64,000 nucleotides of DNA from NCBI GenBank assembly GCA_021771675.1, contig JAETOP010000001.1:77249-141248 (forward strand), in the 5' to 3' direction. This stretch comes from Oscillospiraceae bacterium. Lineage in GTDB: Bacteria; Bacillota_A; Clostridia; Oscillospirales; Oscillospiraceae. The notes under the pieces are model-generated. The model had not been told where the DNA came from, searched no databases, and saw nothing but the letters and a program-made list of their open reading frames with translations. This document shows positions 25,661-33,058 of this stretch, one piece after another (the stretch's first letter is position 1; every line of letters begins with the position of its first letter). The translations under genes and the position numbers were made by a program.

Positions 25661-27328
25661 CTAAACAGACGGTAAACCAAGTCTTACTGTAACGATTGTG
25701 CCTTTGCCAAGGGTGCTGTCCACAGTAATCTGCGCACCGTGGAGCCTTGCGGCATGCTTTACAATTGAAAGGCCCAATCCCGTTCCGCCAATTTCCTTGG
25801 AGCGACTCTTGTCCACCCGATAAAATCGTTCAAAAATACGTTCTTTGTCCTCCGGCGGGATTCCAATCCCTGTATCGGCAACAGACAAAAGCACACCGCT
25901 ATCTTCGTTCTTCACAGACAGTCGCACAGTCCCATTTTTTCGGTTGTACTTGATGGCATTGTCACAGAGATTGTAGACGATGCTGTCGAGGAGCTGAGGA
26001 ATGCCGTGAACAACAGCGGATTCTCCCATCAGATCGACTCTGACACCGTTTTTCTCCGCTTCACTGGCCAGAGATTCCGCCGTCTTTTGACAAATGGCAA
26101 ACAGATCGACCTCTTCCCATGCCATATCCTCAGCGCCTTCATCCAAATGGGAAAGCCCGATAATATCATTCACCAGCTGGATCATGCGCCGGGCTTCGGT
26201 ATAAATCTGCTTTGAAAAGGCAGGAACATCCTCACTCTTTACCATGCCGTTTGCCAGCAGCTCGGCGCAGCCAGAAATGGTTTGCAGGGGGGTTTTCAGC
26301 TCATGAGAAACATTGGCGGTGAACTCCCGGCGCATATGCTCTGCGTTTTCCTTTTCGGTTATGTCAAGGAGGAGTAAAACCACGCCATAGATTTGATCGT
26401 CCTCTGTAACGGGATTTGCACTGACACGGTAAGTCCTGTTTTTCAGCATCATTGTTTTTTCACCATGACTGCCCCTGGAGGCCTGTTCCAGGAGTTTTGC
26501 CAGCTCGGGGTTCGGATTCAAGGATAGTATATTTTCCCCCACGGTTACCGAATTGGGAGACAGCAGCAAATTTTCTGCCGCTGGATTGATACTGATTAGG
26601 AAGCCCTTGCTGTCCAGCAGCACGATTCCTTCGGACATCCTACCGGTCAGGGTCTCAAATTCATTTTGCTTTTGTTTCAGCTGATTGCTTTGGAGCCTGA
26701 TTTGCCGCTGCTGGGTGTCAATCCGGCGGAGCAGGGGACGTAATTCCTCATATCCGTTGCTGCTCAGCGGATCGTCTAAATTCAACTCATTGAGGGGCTT
26801 TACAATGTTTTTTGACAACCGGGACGCCAGTACAATGGATAGAATGATTGCAATGGCAAATATGACGCAAGACGGCTGAAGCATACCCAACATCAGCACG
26901 AGCAGGGAATTTTGAGTGACCGAAAGCCGCAGCACTGTCCCGTCGGACAGTCTCTTTGCACTGTACAGATACCGCTGGGTCAAAGTGGAGGAATCCCGGA
27001 TGCTTTCCCCGTATCCCTCTGCCAGCGCTTCCTTAATCTCCTCACGCTGGAAATGATTCTCCATATCCTGAACGTCGGAGGCACTGTCGTAAAGAACCTT
27101 GCCATCCGTTCCAATCCATGTCATACGGAACCCATCTGTTTGGATGTCCTCAAAATATCCAATTCCTTCATGTAGAACACCCCGAGAGGCCATATCCAGC
27201 TGCGCTCTGAGCCGGCCAAGAAGGGAGGCGGAAAAGTAATCGTACAGCACCGTCATAAATAACAGGGTGGAGGCAAGGAAGACGCCGAGAGCCACGACCA
27301 GGATATTACGGAAAATTCGTTTTGTCAT
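25661..27328 (-). CDS. phoR: PhoR-like sensor histidine kinase
   Basis: A 555-residue membrane sensor kinase. TM1 at about 9-30, an extracytoplasmic sensing region, TM2 at about 142-168, a short linker, a PAS domain at about 225-325 and HisKA with phospho-acceptor H342 (VSHELKTPL). HATPase follows with N box LCDNAIKYN, G1 DTGIGIPP and G2 GGTGLGLSIVKH. Domain order matches PhoR. It overlaps phoP by ATGA and shares an operon with a phosphate transporter, so phosphate is the likely signal. Confidence 0.9.
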   Translation of the reverse strand: MTKRIFRNILVVALGVFLASTLLFMTVLYDYFSASLLGRLRAQLDMASRGVLHEGIGYFEDIQTDGFRMTWIGTDGKVLYDSASDVQDMENHFQREEIKEALAEGYGESIRDSSTLTQRYLYSAKRLSDGTVLRLSVTQNSLLVLMLGMLQPSCVIFAIAIILSIVLASRLSKNIVKPLNELNLDDPLSSNGYEELRPLLRRIDTQQRQIRLQSNQLKQKQNEFETLTGRMSEGIVLLDSKGFLISINPAAENLLLSPNSVTVGENILSLNPNPELAKLLEQASRGSHGEKTMMLKNRTYRVSANPVTEDDQIYGVVLLLLDITEKENAEHMRREFTANVSHELKTPLQTISGCAELLANGMVKSEDVPAFSKQIYTEARRMIQLVNDIIGLSHLDEGAEDMAWEEVDLFAICQKTAESLASEAEKNGVRVDLMGESAVVHGIPQLLDSIVYNLCDNAIKYNRKNGTVRLSVKNEDSGVLLSVADTGIGIPPEDKERIFERFYRVDKSRSKEIGGTGLGLSIVKHAARLHGAQITVDSTLGKGTIVTVRLGLPSV

Positions 27329-28005
27329 ATATTTTCCTCCATGCGATAGCCCACGCCGCGTACTGTCTCAATATATGTGCCGCACGGGCCAAGCTTTGCG
27401 CGCAGTGTCCCGATATGCACATCCACCGTCCGGCTTTCCCCGGCGTAGTCCGTTCCCCAAATCCGGTCAAATATCTGGTCACGGGTAAATACCCGGCCGG
27501 GATTTTCCAGAAACAGGCGGAGCATCTCAAATTCCTTCAGGGTAAGCTCCGTCCGCTGTCCGCCCACTAAAACCGTGTGTCTGTTCCGGTTCATTTCCAG
27601 GTCTCCTACACGGAGAAGCTGGGGGGCGCTCCGGACTGACGCCCTGCGCAGAACAGCCTTTACACGGGATACCATTTCCATCATGCCAAAGGGCTTCACC
27701 AGATAATCATCCGCCCCCAAATCAAGACCAATCACCTTGTCATACTCCGTTCCCTTTGCCGTAGCCATGATAATTGGAATCTCAGCGGTCGCGGGATTTT
27801 GACGCAGTTTTTGTAAAATTGCGATGCCGTCCTCGCCGGGCAGCATGATGTCCAGCATAATCAGCTCTGGAGAATTTAGCTTCAGAGCGGAAAAGAGAGA
27901 CGCTCCATCCTCCATGCCCCGGACTTCAAACCCGGCGGAATTCAGAGCATAGACCATCAGATCACGGATTCCACGATCATCCTCTACACAAAAAATCATA
28001 GCCAT
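27325..28005 (-). CDS. phoP: PhoP/PhoB-like response regulator
   Basis: A 226-residue OmpR/PhoB-family regulator. The receiver domain has acidic E8-D10, phospho-acceptor D52 (LDIMLPGEDG) and KPFGMMEM. The C-terminal winged HTH has LTLKEFEMLRLFLENPG and RTVDVHIGTLRAKLG. It is encoded between the Na/Pi transporter (8 bp upstream) and its kinase. Confidence 0.93.
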   Translation of the reverse strand: MAMIFCVEDDRGIRDLMVYALNSAGFEVRGMEDGASLFSALKLNSPELIMLDIMLPGEDGIAILQKLRQNPATAEIPIIMATAKGTEYDKVIGLDLGADDYLVKPFGMMEMVSRVKAVLRRASVRSAPQLLRVGDLEMNRNRHTVLVGGQRTELTLKEFEMLRLFLENPGRVFTRDQIFDRIWGTDYAGESRTVDVHIGTLRAKLGPCGTYIETVRGVGYRMEENI

Positions 28006-28013
28006 TCCTTCTT

Positions 28014-29801
28014 TTATGCTTTTTTTGTTTTCATTTCACTGGTCAAAGCGTATTTAAGCCGGTATTCCTCAAACCGGACACGGAAATCCTCACTGTCAAG
28101 ACGCATGGATCGCAAGGATTGATGGATGTTCATATTATTATCCTCAATGTCCATAATGCAGCCTGCAATATTGGAGCAGTGATCGGCGACCCGCTCCAAA
28201 TTGGTGAGAATATCCGACCAGACAAATCCGACGTCGATGGTGCATTTTCCGCTTTGCAGCCGGAGAATGTGGCAGGTGCGCAGCTGCTCTTTCAAAATGT
28301 CGATCACCTGTTCCAGAGGCTCCACATCCTGCGCTGTGGCGGTATCATTCTTCAAAAAGGCAGCCAGGGAGACATCCAGAATCTCACTGATGGCTTTCGA
28401 CAGCACAGCGTATTCCCGGCGGGCTTCATCTGTCAGGGAGAGCCCCTTGCTTTTCAGCTCCTCAAAGGATTCCAGAAGATTGACACCATGGTCCGCAATG
28501 CGTTCAAAATCCCCGATGATTTTGAGCAGCCCCGCTGCCTCTGCGCTGCCCGATTCCTGGATTTGCCTGGCACTTAAATGCACAAGATAAGTGCTCAGAA
28601 TATCCTCGTAATGGTCTGTCAGGGCTTCATTGTCCCGGATTTTGTGCGCCACATCGGGGGAATATCCATTGGCTAGGGAAAGAGCTCCCTTTAAGGCACT
28701 GACCGATGCCTTTCCCAGATCAGCGGCAACGCTGCGGCACCGTTCCAAAGCAATAGAGGGTGTGCTGAGAAGCCGCTCATCCAGCTCCACTGTGGTTTCC
28801 TTTTCCGCATTTTCAGGAATGAGCTGATTTACCAGCCGCTCCAGAAGGCCGGTCATGGGCAGCATCAGCGCGGTGCAGAGCACATTGAAAGCGGTGTGGG
28901 CTACCGCGATGCCAAACAGGGATGCGGATTCGCCCAGCAGGGCAGGGGAGAACGCCCATTTTACCAGACAGAATACGGACAGCCATACGGCGGTCCCGAT
29001 GACGTTGAAGGACAGATGAACCAATGCCGCCCGCTTGGCGTTTTTATTTGTTCCCACGGAGGACAGCATTGCGGTGATACAGGTTCCGATGTTCTGCCCC
29101 ATGATGATGGGAATGGCTCCGGCATATGTGACCTGACCGGTGGATGCCAGTGCCTGCAAAATGCCCACCGAAGCGGAGCTGGACTGAATGAGTGCCGTCA
29201 ATACAGCCCCGGCCAGCACACCCATCACCGGATTTTCAAACAGCAGGAAGAGATTTTGAAACGCCGGAACGTCCTGGAGCCCTTTGACGGAATTCGACAT
29301 GGTTTCCATACCGTACATCAGTGTGGCGAAGCCCAGCAGAATGGAACCGGTATCCTTTTTCCGGGTATCCTTACAGAACATATACAGAATGATACCGACG
29401 AGGGAGAGAACCGGAACGAAAGAGGAAGGCTTCAAAAGCTGAACAAACACATTGCCGCTGTCAATTCCCGCAAGACTTAAAATCCACGCTGTCACCGTGG
29501 TTCCCACATTGGCGCCCATGATGACATGGATGGCCTGCCGCAAGGTCATCAGCCCGGAATTGACAAAGCCCACCACCATAACGGTGGTTGCCGAGGAGCT
29601 TTGAATGACTGCGGTGACGCATAGTCCTGTGAGAAGTCCCATGACTTTCCCGGTGGTCAGTTTCCCGAGAATGGATCGAAGTCCGCTGCCTGCCCGGCGC
29701 TCCAGGGATTGCCCCATGATGTTCATGCCGAACAGGAACAGGCTCAATCCTCCGAGCATGGTTAATACATGAAAAATATCCATAAATTGATCTGCCTCCA
29801 C
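28014..29801 (-). CDS. Na/Pi cotransporter with C-terminal PhoU-like domain
   Basis: A 595-residue transporter of the NptA/YjbB type. Duplicated membrane domains each carry the QSSSA signature (VIQSSSATTV near residue 65 and LIQSSSASVG near residue 210). A cytoplasmic PhoU-like helical region (about 350-580) contains FERIADHGVNLLE and LERVADHCSNI. It imports or exports phosphate with sodium. First gene of the operon with phoP-phoR; candidate PhoP sites lie upstream at 29840-29879. Confidence 0.93.
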   Translation of the reverse strand: MEADQFMDIFHVLTMLGGLSLFLFGMNIMGQSLERRAGSGLRSILGKLTTGKVMGLLTGLCVTAVIQSSSATTVMVVGFVNSGLMTLRQAIHVIMGANVGTTVTAWILSLAGIDSGNVFVQLLKPSSFVPVLSLVGIILYMFCKDTRKKDTGSILLGFATLMYGMETMSNSVKGLQDVPAFQNLFLLFENPVMGVLAGAVLTALIQSSSASVGILQALASTGQVTYAGAIPIIMGQNIGTCITAMLSSVGTNKNAKRAALVHLSFNVIGTAVWLSVFCLVKWAFSPALLGESASLFGIAVAHTAFNVLCTALMLPMTGLLERLVNQLIPENAEKETTVELDERLLSTPSIALERCRSVAADLGKASVSALKGALSLANGYSPDVAHKIRDNEALTDHYEDILSTYLVHLSARQIQESGSAEAAGLLKIIGDFERIADHGVNLLESFEELKSKGLSLTDEARREYAVLSKAISEILDVSLAAFLKNDTATAQDVEPLEQVIDILKEQLRTCHILRLQSGKCTIDVGFVWSDILTNLERVADHCSNIAGCIMDIEDNNMNIHQSLRSMRLDSEDFRVRFEEYRLKYALTSEMKTKKA

Positions 29802-30225
29802 ATGATTCCGTTTTTACGAAAACCATTCTATCAAGCTCATGTCAAATATGTTACCACAGTTTTGTAAAATCGATGTAAAACAGGAGCAGATCTGGTACCT
29901 ATTATAGAATAGCCGTTTTTCACAGTCAAGAGTTTACGGAGCTGAAGAGAAATGCAGCGGTGAGAAGTAGACAAGGCAGCATCGGACTAAGCCGCTGCTG
30001 CCTTAAAAAATAATATGTACCGTTTTTCTTGGAGCACTGAATGGGTTTTTATGGGAAAACAGAGAAGTGCAAGGCAAAAGAGCCGCTGTCAAGAGTTGCG
30101 GCTCATATTTGCTTTTTCCAAATTCTTTGCTATAATGTTTGACGGGTTTTAGTCGGGCGGTGAGAAATAAACTTTTGCATCAAAAACATCAAAGAATCCA
30201 AAAAGGAAACAAAGAGGGAACGTAT
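29802..30225. other. Intergenic region with several hairpins, no gene
   Basis: 424 bp between divergent genes. Apart from the Pho-type repeats it contains mutually exclusive stems on the plus strand (29954-29960 with 29992-29998; 29973-29981 with 29996-30004). A hairpin at 30080-30104 (GAGCCGC/GCGGCTC) follows, with the T-rich tail ATATTTGCTTTTT. TATAAT at 30130-30135 may be the -10 of the transporter gene. Confidence 0.5.
29825..29879 (-). promoter_or_regulatory. Candidate Pho box and promoter for the Na/Pi-phoPR operon
   Basis: On the minus strand two TTTACA hexamers 11 bp apart (29874-29879, 29863-29868) are followed by GTAACA (29849-29854) and TTGACA (29840-29845), then TAGAAT (29825-29830) as a -10. 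Tandem TTNACA hexamers with an 11-bp period are the known PhoP-binding pattern in Bacillus. The third and fourth boxes are off-phase. Confidence 0.45.
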
Positions 30226-31074
30226 ATGACGGATAAAACCAGGGGAAATCTCTATATGCTGATGGCTGCGGTTTTGTGGTCTACCGGCGGCATTCTGATC
30301 AAGTTTATTCCAGGAAATGCGATTGCGATCAACGGAGCCCGCTCATTTATTGCTTTCCTGTTTTTTTGCGTTTATAAGAGAAAAATTCAAATTCAATGCA
30401 ATCGTTATATTGTAGCAGCAGCGTTTTGCCTTGTCATGACGAATTTTCTATACGTCATAGCAAATAAGCTGACAACGGCGGCTAATGCCATCGTACTTCA
30501 ATATACCGCGCCCATATTCGTGCTGATTGGGGATTGTATTTACCGGAAAAAATTACCTCAGAAAAATCAGTATATCATTGTTATGATGGCATTTGCCGGA
30601 ATGATTCTTTTTTTCTTTGACAAACTGGACGGAGGTCATCTGCTCGGCAATCTGCTTGCCATTGGAGCGGGCATATGCTTCTCAGGGGTGTTTTTTATCA
30701 ATTCCCTCCCGCAGTCCAGCAGTGAGGATTCCAGTATGCTGGCATTTCTGGTCTCTTTTTTGGTATCCATTCCGCTGTTGGGGGATGTATTTTATATGGA
30801 TACCAAAGGGATAGCAGCTCTGGTGGCCTTGGGAATTTTCCAGGTTGGACTTGCCTATCTGGTTTTTTCAAAAGGCTCCAAGCTGACCAGCCCTGTCAGC
30901 GCATCGCTGATTGGCTTGCTGGAGGCAATTTTGAATCCGATTTGGGTGTTGATTTTTTATGGGGAGCAGGTCGGAAAATATGCGATGCTTGGCGGAGCAA
31001 TTATCCTTCTTGCTGTGATACTCAATATCTGCACCGGAACGAGTCATCAGGAACAGCCACAAAACTCCAGATAA
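30226..31074 (+). CDS. EamA/DMT-family transporter
   Basis: A 282-residue membrane protein of the drug/metabolite transporter superfamily with about ten predicted helices in two EamA repeats (LYMLMAAVLWSTGGILIK at the start; LLAIGAGICFSGVFFI in the second repeat). Substrate cannot be assigned. The start at 30226 follows an AGAGGGA SD. The upstream in-frame extension is not family-like and covers the likely promoter. Confidence 0.88.
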   Translation: MTDKTRGNLYMLMAAVLWSTGGILIKFIPGNAIAINGARSFIAFLFFCVYKRKIQIQCNRYIVAAAFCLVMTNFLYVIANKLTTAANAIVLQYTAPIFVLIGDCIYRKKLPQKNQYIIVMMAFAGMILFFFDKLDGGHLLGNLLAIGAGICFSGVFFINSLPQSSSEDSSMLAFLVSFLVSIPLLGDVFYMDTKGIAALVALGIFQVGLAYLVFSKGSKLTSPVSASLIGLLEAILNPIWVLIFYGEQVGKYAMLGGAIILLAVILNICTGTSHQEQPQNSR

Positions 31075-31082
31075 ACTGAAAT

Positions 31083-31553
31083 TTATCGCTCAATGCGATA
31101 ATACTTGAAGTTCCCATCTTCTCTGATAAATTTGAATCCTACCTTTTCCAAGACATGCTGACTGCGGGCATTCTTTATAATGGTATCTGCATTCACCGCA
31201 GTCATCCCCAGTTCATGAAAAGCATATTCTACTGCCTTCAACTCGGCCTGTGTTCCGAAGCCTTTTCCTTTTACAGCATCGTTCTGCATATGAATGCTCA
31301 AGGCGCACTCCGCTTTTTCCCAGTCGATCCGTTTCAGCTGTAATTCTCCAATCGGTTTCTCGCCAAGCATGATTGCAAATATCACCCGTGAAGATTCTTT
31401 TTTTGAATCAAAATACCGGTCAACAGCTTCTTTTTCATAGGAGAACGGCTTAAACGTGGATATGTCTGCGTAGATGGAAATATCATTGTTCCATCCCTGA
31501 AACAATTTGTGACAAAGATCTCTGGTCATTTTCCGCAATTCAACTGTTTCCAT
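31083..31553 (-). CDS. GNAT N-acetyltransferase (RimJ/RimL-like)
   Basis: A 156-residue single GNAT domain (METVELRKMTRDLCHKLF start) with a KGKGFGTQAELKAVEYAF acetyl-CoA loop region and the late IIKNARSQHVLEKVGFKF motif typical of RimJ/RimL relatives. It probably acetylates a protein N-terminus or a small amine. It converges on the DMT gene with an 8-bp gap. Confidence 0.85.
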   Translation of the reverse strand: METVELRKMTRDLCHKLFQGWNNDISIYADISTFKPFSYEKEAVDRYFDSKKESSRVIFAIMLGEKPIGELQLKRIDWEKAECALSIHMQNDAVKGKGFGTQAELKAVEYAFHELGMTAVNADTIIKNARSQHVLEKVGFKFIREDGNFKYYRIER

Positions 31554-31587
31554 TCCCGTTTCCTTAAATCCTTTCCCACTATTTTGC

Positions 31588-31627
31588 AAAAAGCTACGCC
31601 CGAAGAAATTATGATTCCTCGGGCGTA
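31588..31627 (-). terminator. Terminator after degV-like gene
   Basis: A 13-bp stem with one G-U (31595-31607 with 31615-31627), followed on the minus strand by GCTTTTTG. Confidence 0.75.
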
Positions 31628-31644
31628 AGCAGTGTTGTCTTTCA

Positions 31645-32490
31645 TTAAGCCTTTCTCACAAAGAGAATGCCCATGGTGCCGGGGCCGCAGTGGCAGGAGA
31701 CAGTGCATCCGGCAACGGTTTCATACACATTTTTGAAATTACCGTACTGGCGGACACCGTTGATGGTTGCCTCCAGGCTTTCCTTGGACACATCGGTATG
31801 GGTGATGAAAATTCTCTCATCATCCAGATTCTCACGCTCTGCCAGCCGATCCTTTACATAGGACGCCATGCACTTCTCAATATGGCCACGGTATTTCTTC
31901 ACCACAACCATCTTCCCGTCCTTCACCTCGATACAGGGCTTCAGACTCAGAAGGTTGGCGCCCAAAGCGGCGGCGCCGGAGCAGCGGCCGCCCTTGACCA
32001 TGTAATCCAGCCGATCCAGGAGGAAGCTTGCCTCTACTCTGGAAGCATACGCATCCAGCTGAGATTTCAGCTCGTCTAAATCCTTGGCAGTCTGGGCAAG
32101 GTCACAGGCCTTCAATACCACAAGGCCATGGCCTGTGGAGAGGTTTTGAGAATCAATGACACGAACGTTATCAAAGTCCTCTGCCGCAATGCAGGCGTTC
32201 TGATAGCTGGAAGAGAAGCCCGAGCCGATGTCTATGTGGATAATGCCATCATATTCCTTAGTGTATTTGGCAAACTCCTCCTGGTACACCGCAACGCCCC
32301 GTGCTGCCGTGGAGCACAGGCTGCCGCCGGAAGCCACATGGGCAAAAATATCAGCGGGGGTGATGGTGATTCCGTCCAGAAACTCCTGGTTGTCCTTTGT
32401 AACGATTAAGGGTACGATTCCAATATCGTATTTTTGAATCAAATCCTGGGAAAGGTCGCAGGTGCTGTCAGAAATAATTTTTACTCTCAT
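31645..32490 (-). CDS. DegV family fatty-acid-binding protein
   Basis: A 281-residue DegV (FakB-like) protein. N-terminal IISDSTCDLSQDLI, GSGFSSSYQNA and the late GPGTMGILFV are family landmarks. DegV/FakB proteins bind a fatty acid and present it to the kinase FakA for phosphorylation; no fakA is in this window. Monocistronic with its own terminator. Confidence 0.92.
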   Translation of the reverse strand: MRVKIISDSTCDLSQDLIQKYDIGIVPLIVTKDNQEFLDGITITPADIFAHVASGGSLCSTAARGVAVYQEEFAKYTKEYDGIIHIDIGSGFSSSYQNACIAAEDFDNVRVIDSQNLSTGHGLVVLKACDLAQTAKDLDELKSQLDAYASRVEASFLLDRLDYMVKGGRCSGAAALGANLLSLKPCIEVKDGKMVVVKKYRGHIEKCMASYVKDRLAERENLDDERIFITHTDVSKESLEATINGVRQYGNFKNVYETVAGCTVSCHCGPGTMGILFVRKA

Positions 32491-32522
32491 TCTTCATCGT
32501 CCTTTCGGTAATCCATGTCCGT

Positions 32523-32891
32523 TCAGCGGCATCCGGTGGAAGCCTCGGAACGCATCATCAGGCAGTTGGGTTCTACATCTTTCCCCCGGAGATACTCCGT
32601 TCCCCAGTCCCGCATGGCCGTGAGAATGGGCATCAGGCTGCGCCCGGTTTCTGTGAGGGAATATTCCACCTTCGGGGGAACCACCGGAAAAACCTCCCGG
32701 TGAATCAGATGTTGAGCCTCCAGCTCCCGAAGCTGCTGGGTCAGCATTTTGGGTGTGGCATTGGCGATCATCTTCCGCAATTCCGAAAAGCGGCGTCGGC
32801 CATCGGCCAGATACCAGAGAATGAGCGCCTTGTATTTACCGCCGATCAGGTCTAAGGTGGCTGCCACGGGACATATGTCGTTTACATTCAT
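32523..32891 (-). CDS. HxlR family transcriptional regulator
   Basis: A 122-residue winged HTH protein of the HxlR/YodB type. It starts MNVNDICPVAATLDLIGGKY, with the conserved N-terminal cysteine (C7) that serves as redox sensor in several members, then TPKMLTQQLRELE as recognition helix. Start supported by SD AGGAGG. Divergent from copA. An AGTAT/ATACT palindrome lies in the shared spacer, so it may control itself and possibly copA. Confidence 0.88.
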   Translation of the reverse strand: MNVNDICPVAATLDLIGGKYKALILWYLADGRRRFSELRKMIANATPKMLTQQLRELEAQHLIHREVFPVVPPKVEYSLTETGRSLMPILTAMRDWGTEYLRGKDVEPNCLMMRSEASTGCR

Positions 32892-32920
32892 CCGGAACCT
32901 CCTATAGTATCTAAAAGGGA

Positions 32921-32945
32921 AGTATGGCACATAATAGTGCATACT
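32921..32945. promoter_or_regulatory. Palindrome in hxlR-copA spacer, candidate HxlR operator
   Basis: AGTATGGCAC and GTGCATACT face each other around ATAATA (near-perfect, one extra base). HxlR-family members such as YodB bind AGTA/TACT dyads. ATAGTATC also occurs at 32904-32911 and 32971-32978. Confidence 0.45.
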
Positions 32946-32951
32946 TGCTTT

Positions 32952-33037
32952 TTGAACGTTGCGTGGTAGAATAGTATCATAAGTCATGGAGCATGTCAAT
33001 AGAAACAGTTGACGTTTCCATCGAAATGGAGCATAAT
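32952..33037 (+). promoter_or_regulatory. Two possible SigA promoters for copA
   Basis: TTGAAC-17 bp-TATCAT (32952-32980) and TTGACG-17 bp-CATAAT (33009-33037). The second is only 21 bp from the copA start codon. Confidence 0.45.
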
Positions 33038-33058
33038 AGACGAAGGAGAATTTCCCAA

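Noticed and set aside
29973..30004. 9-bp hairpin considered as a terminator
   Set aside because: A run follows on the plus strand but it is A rather than T, and the minus side is not T-rich after the stem.
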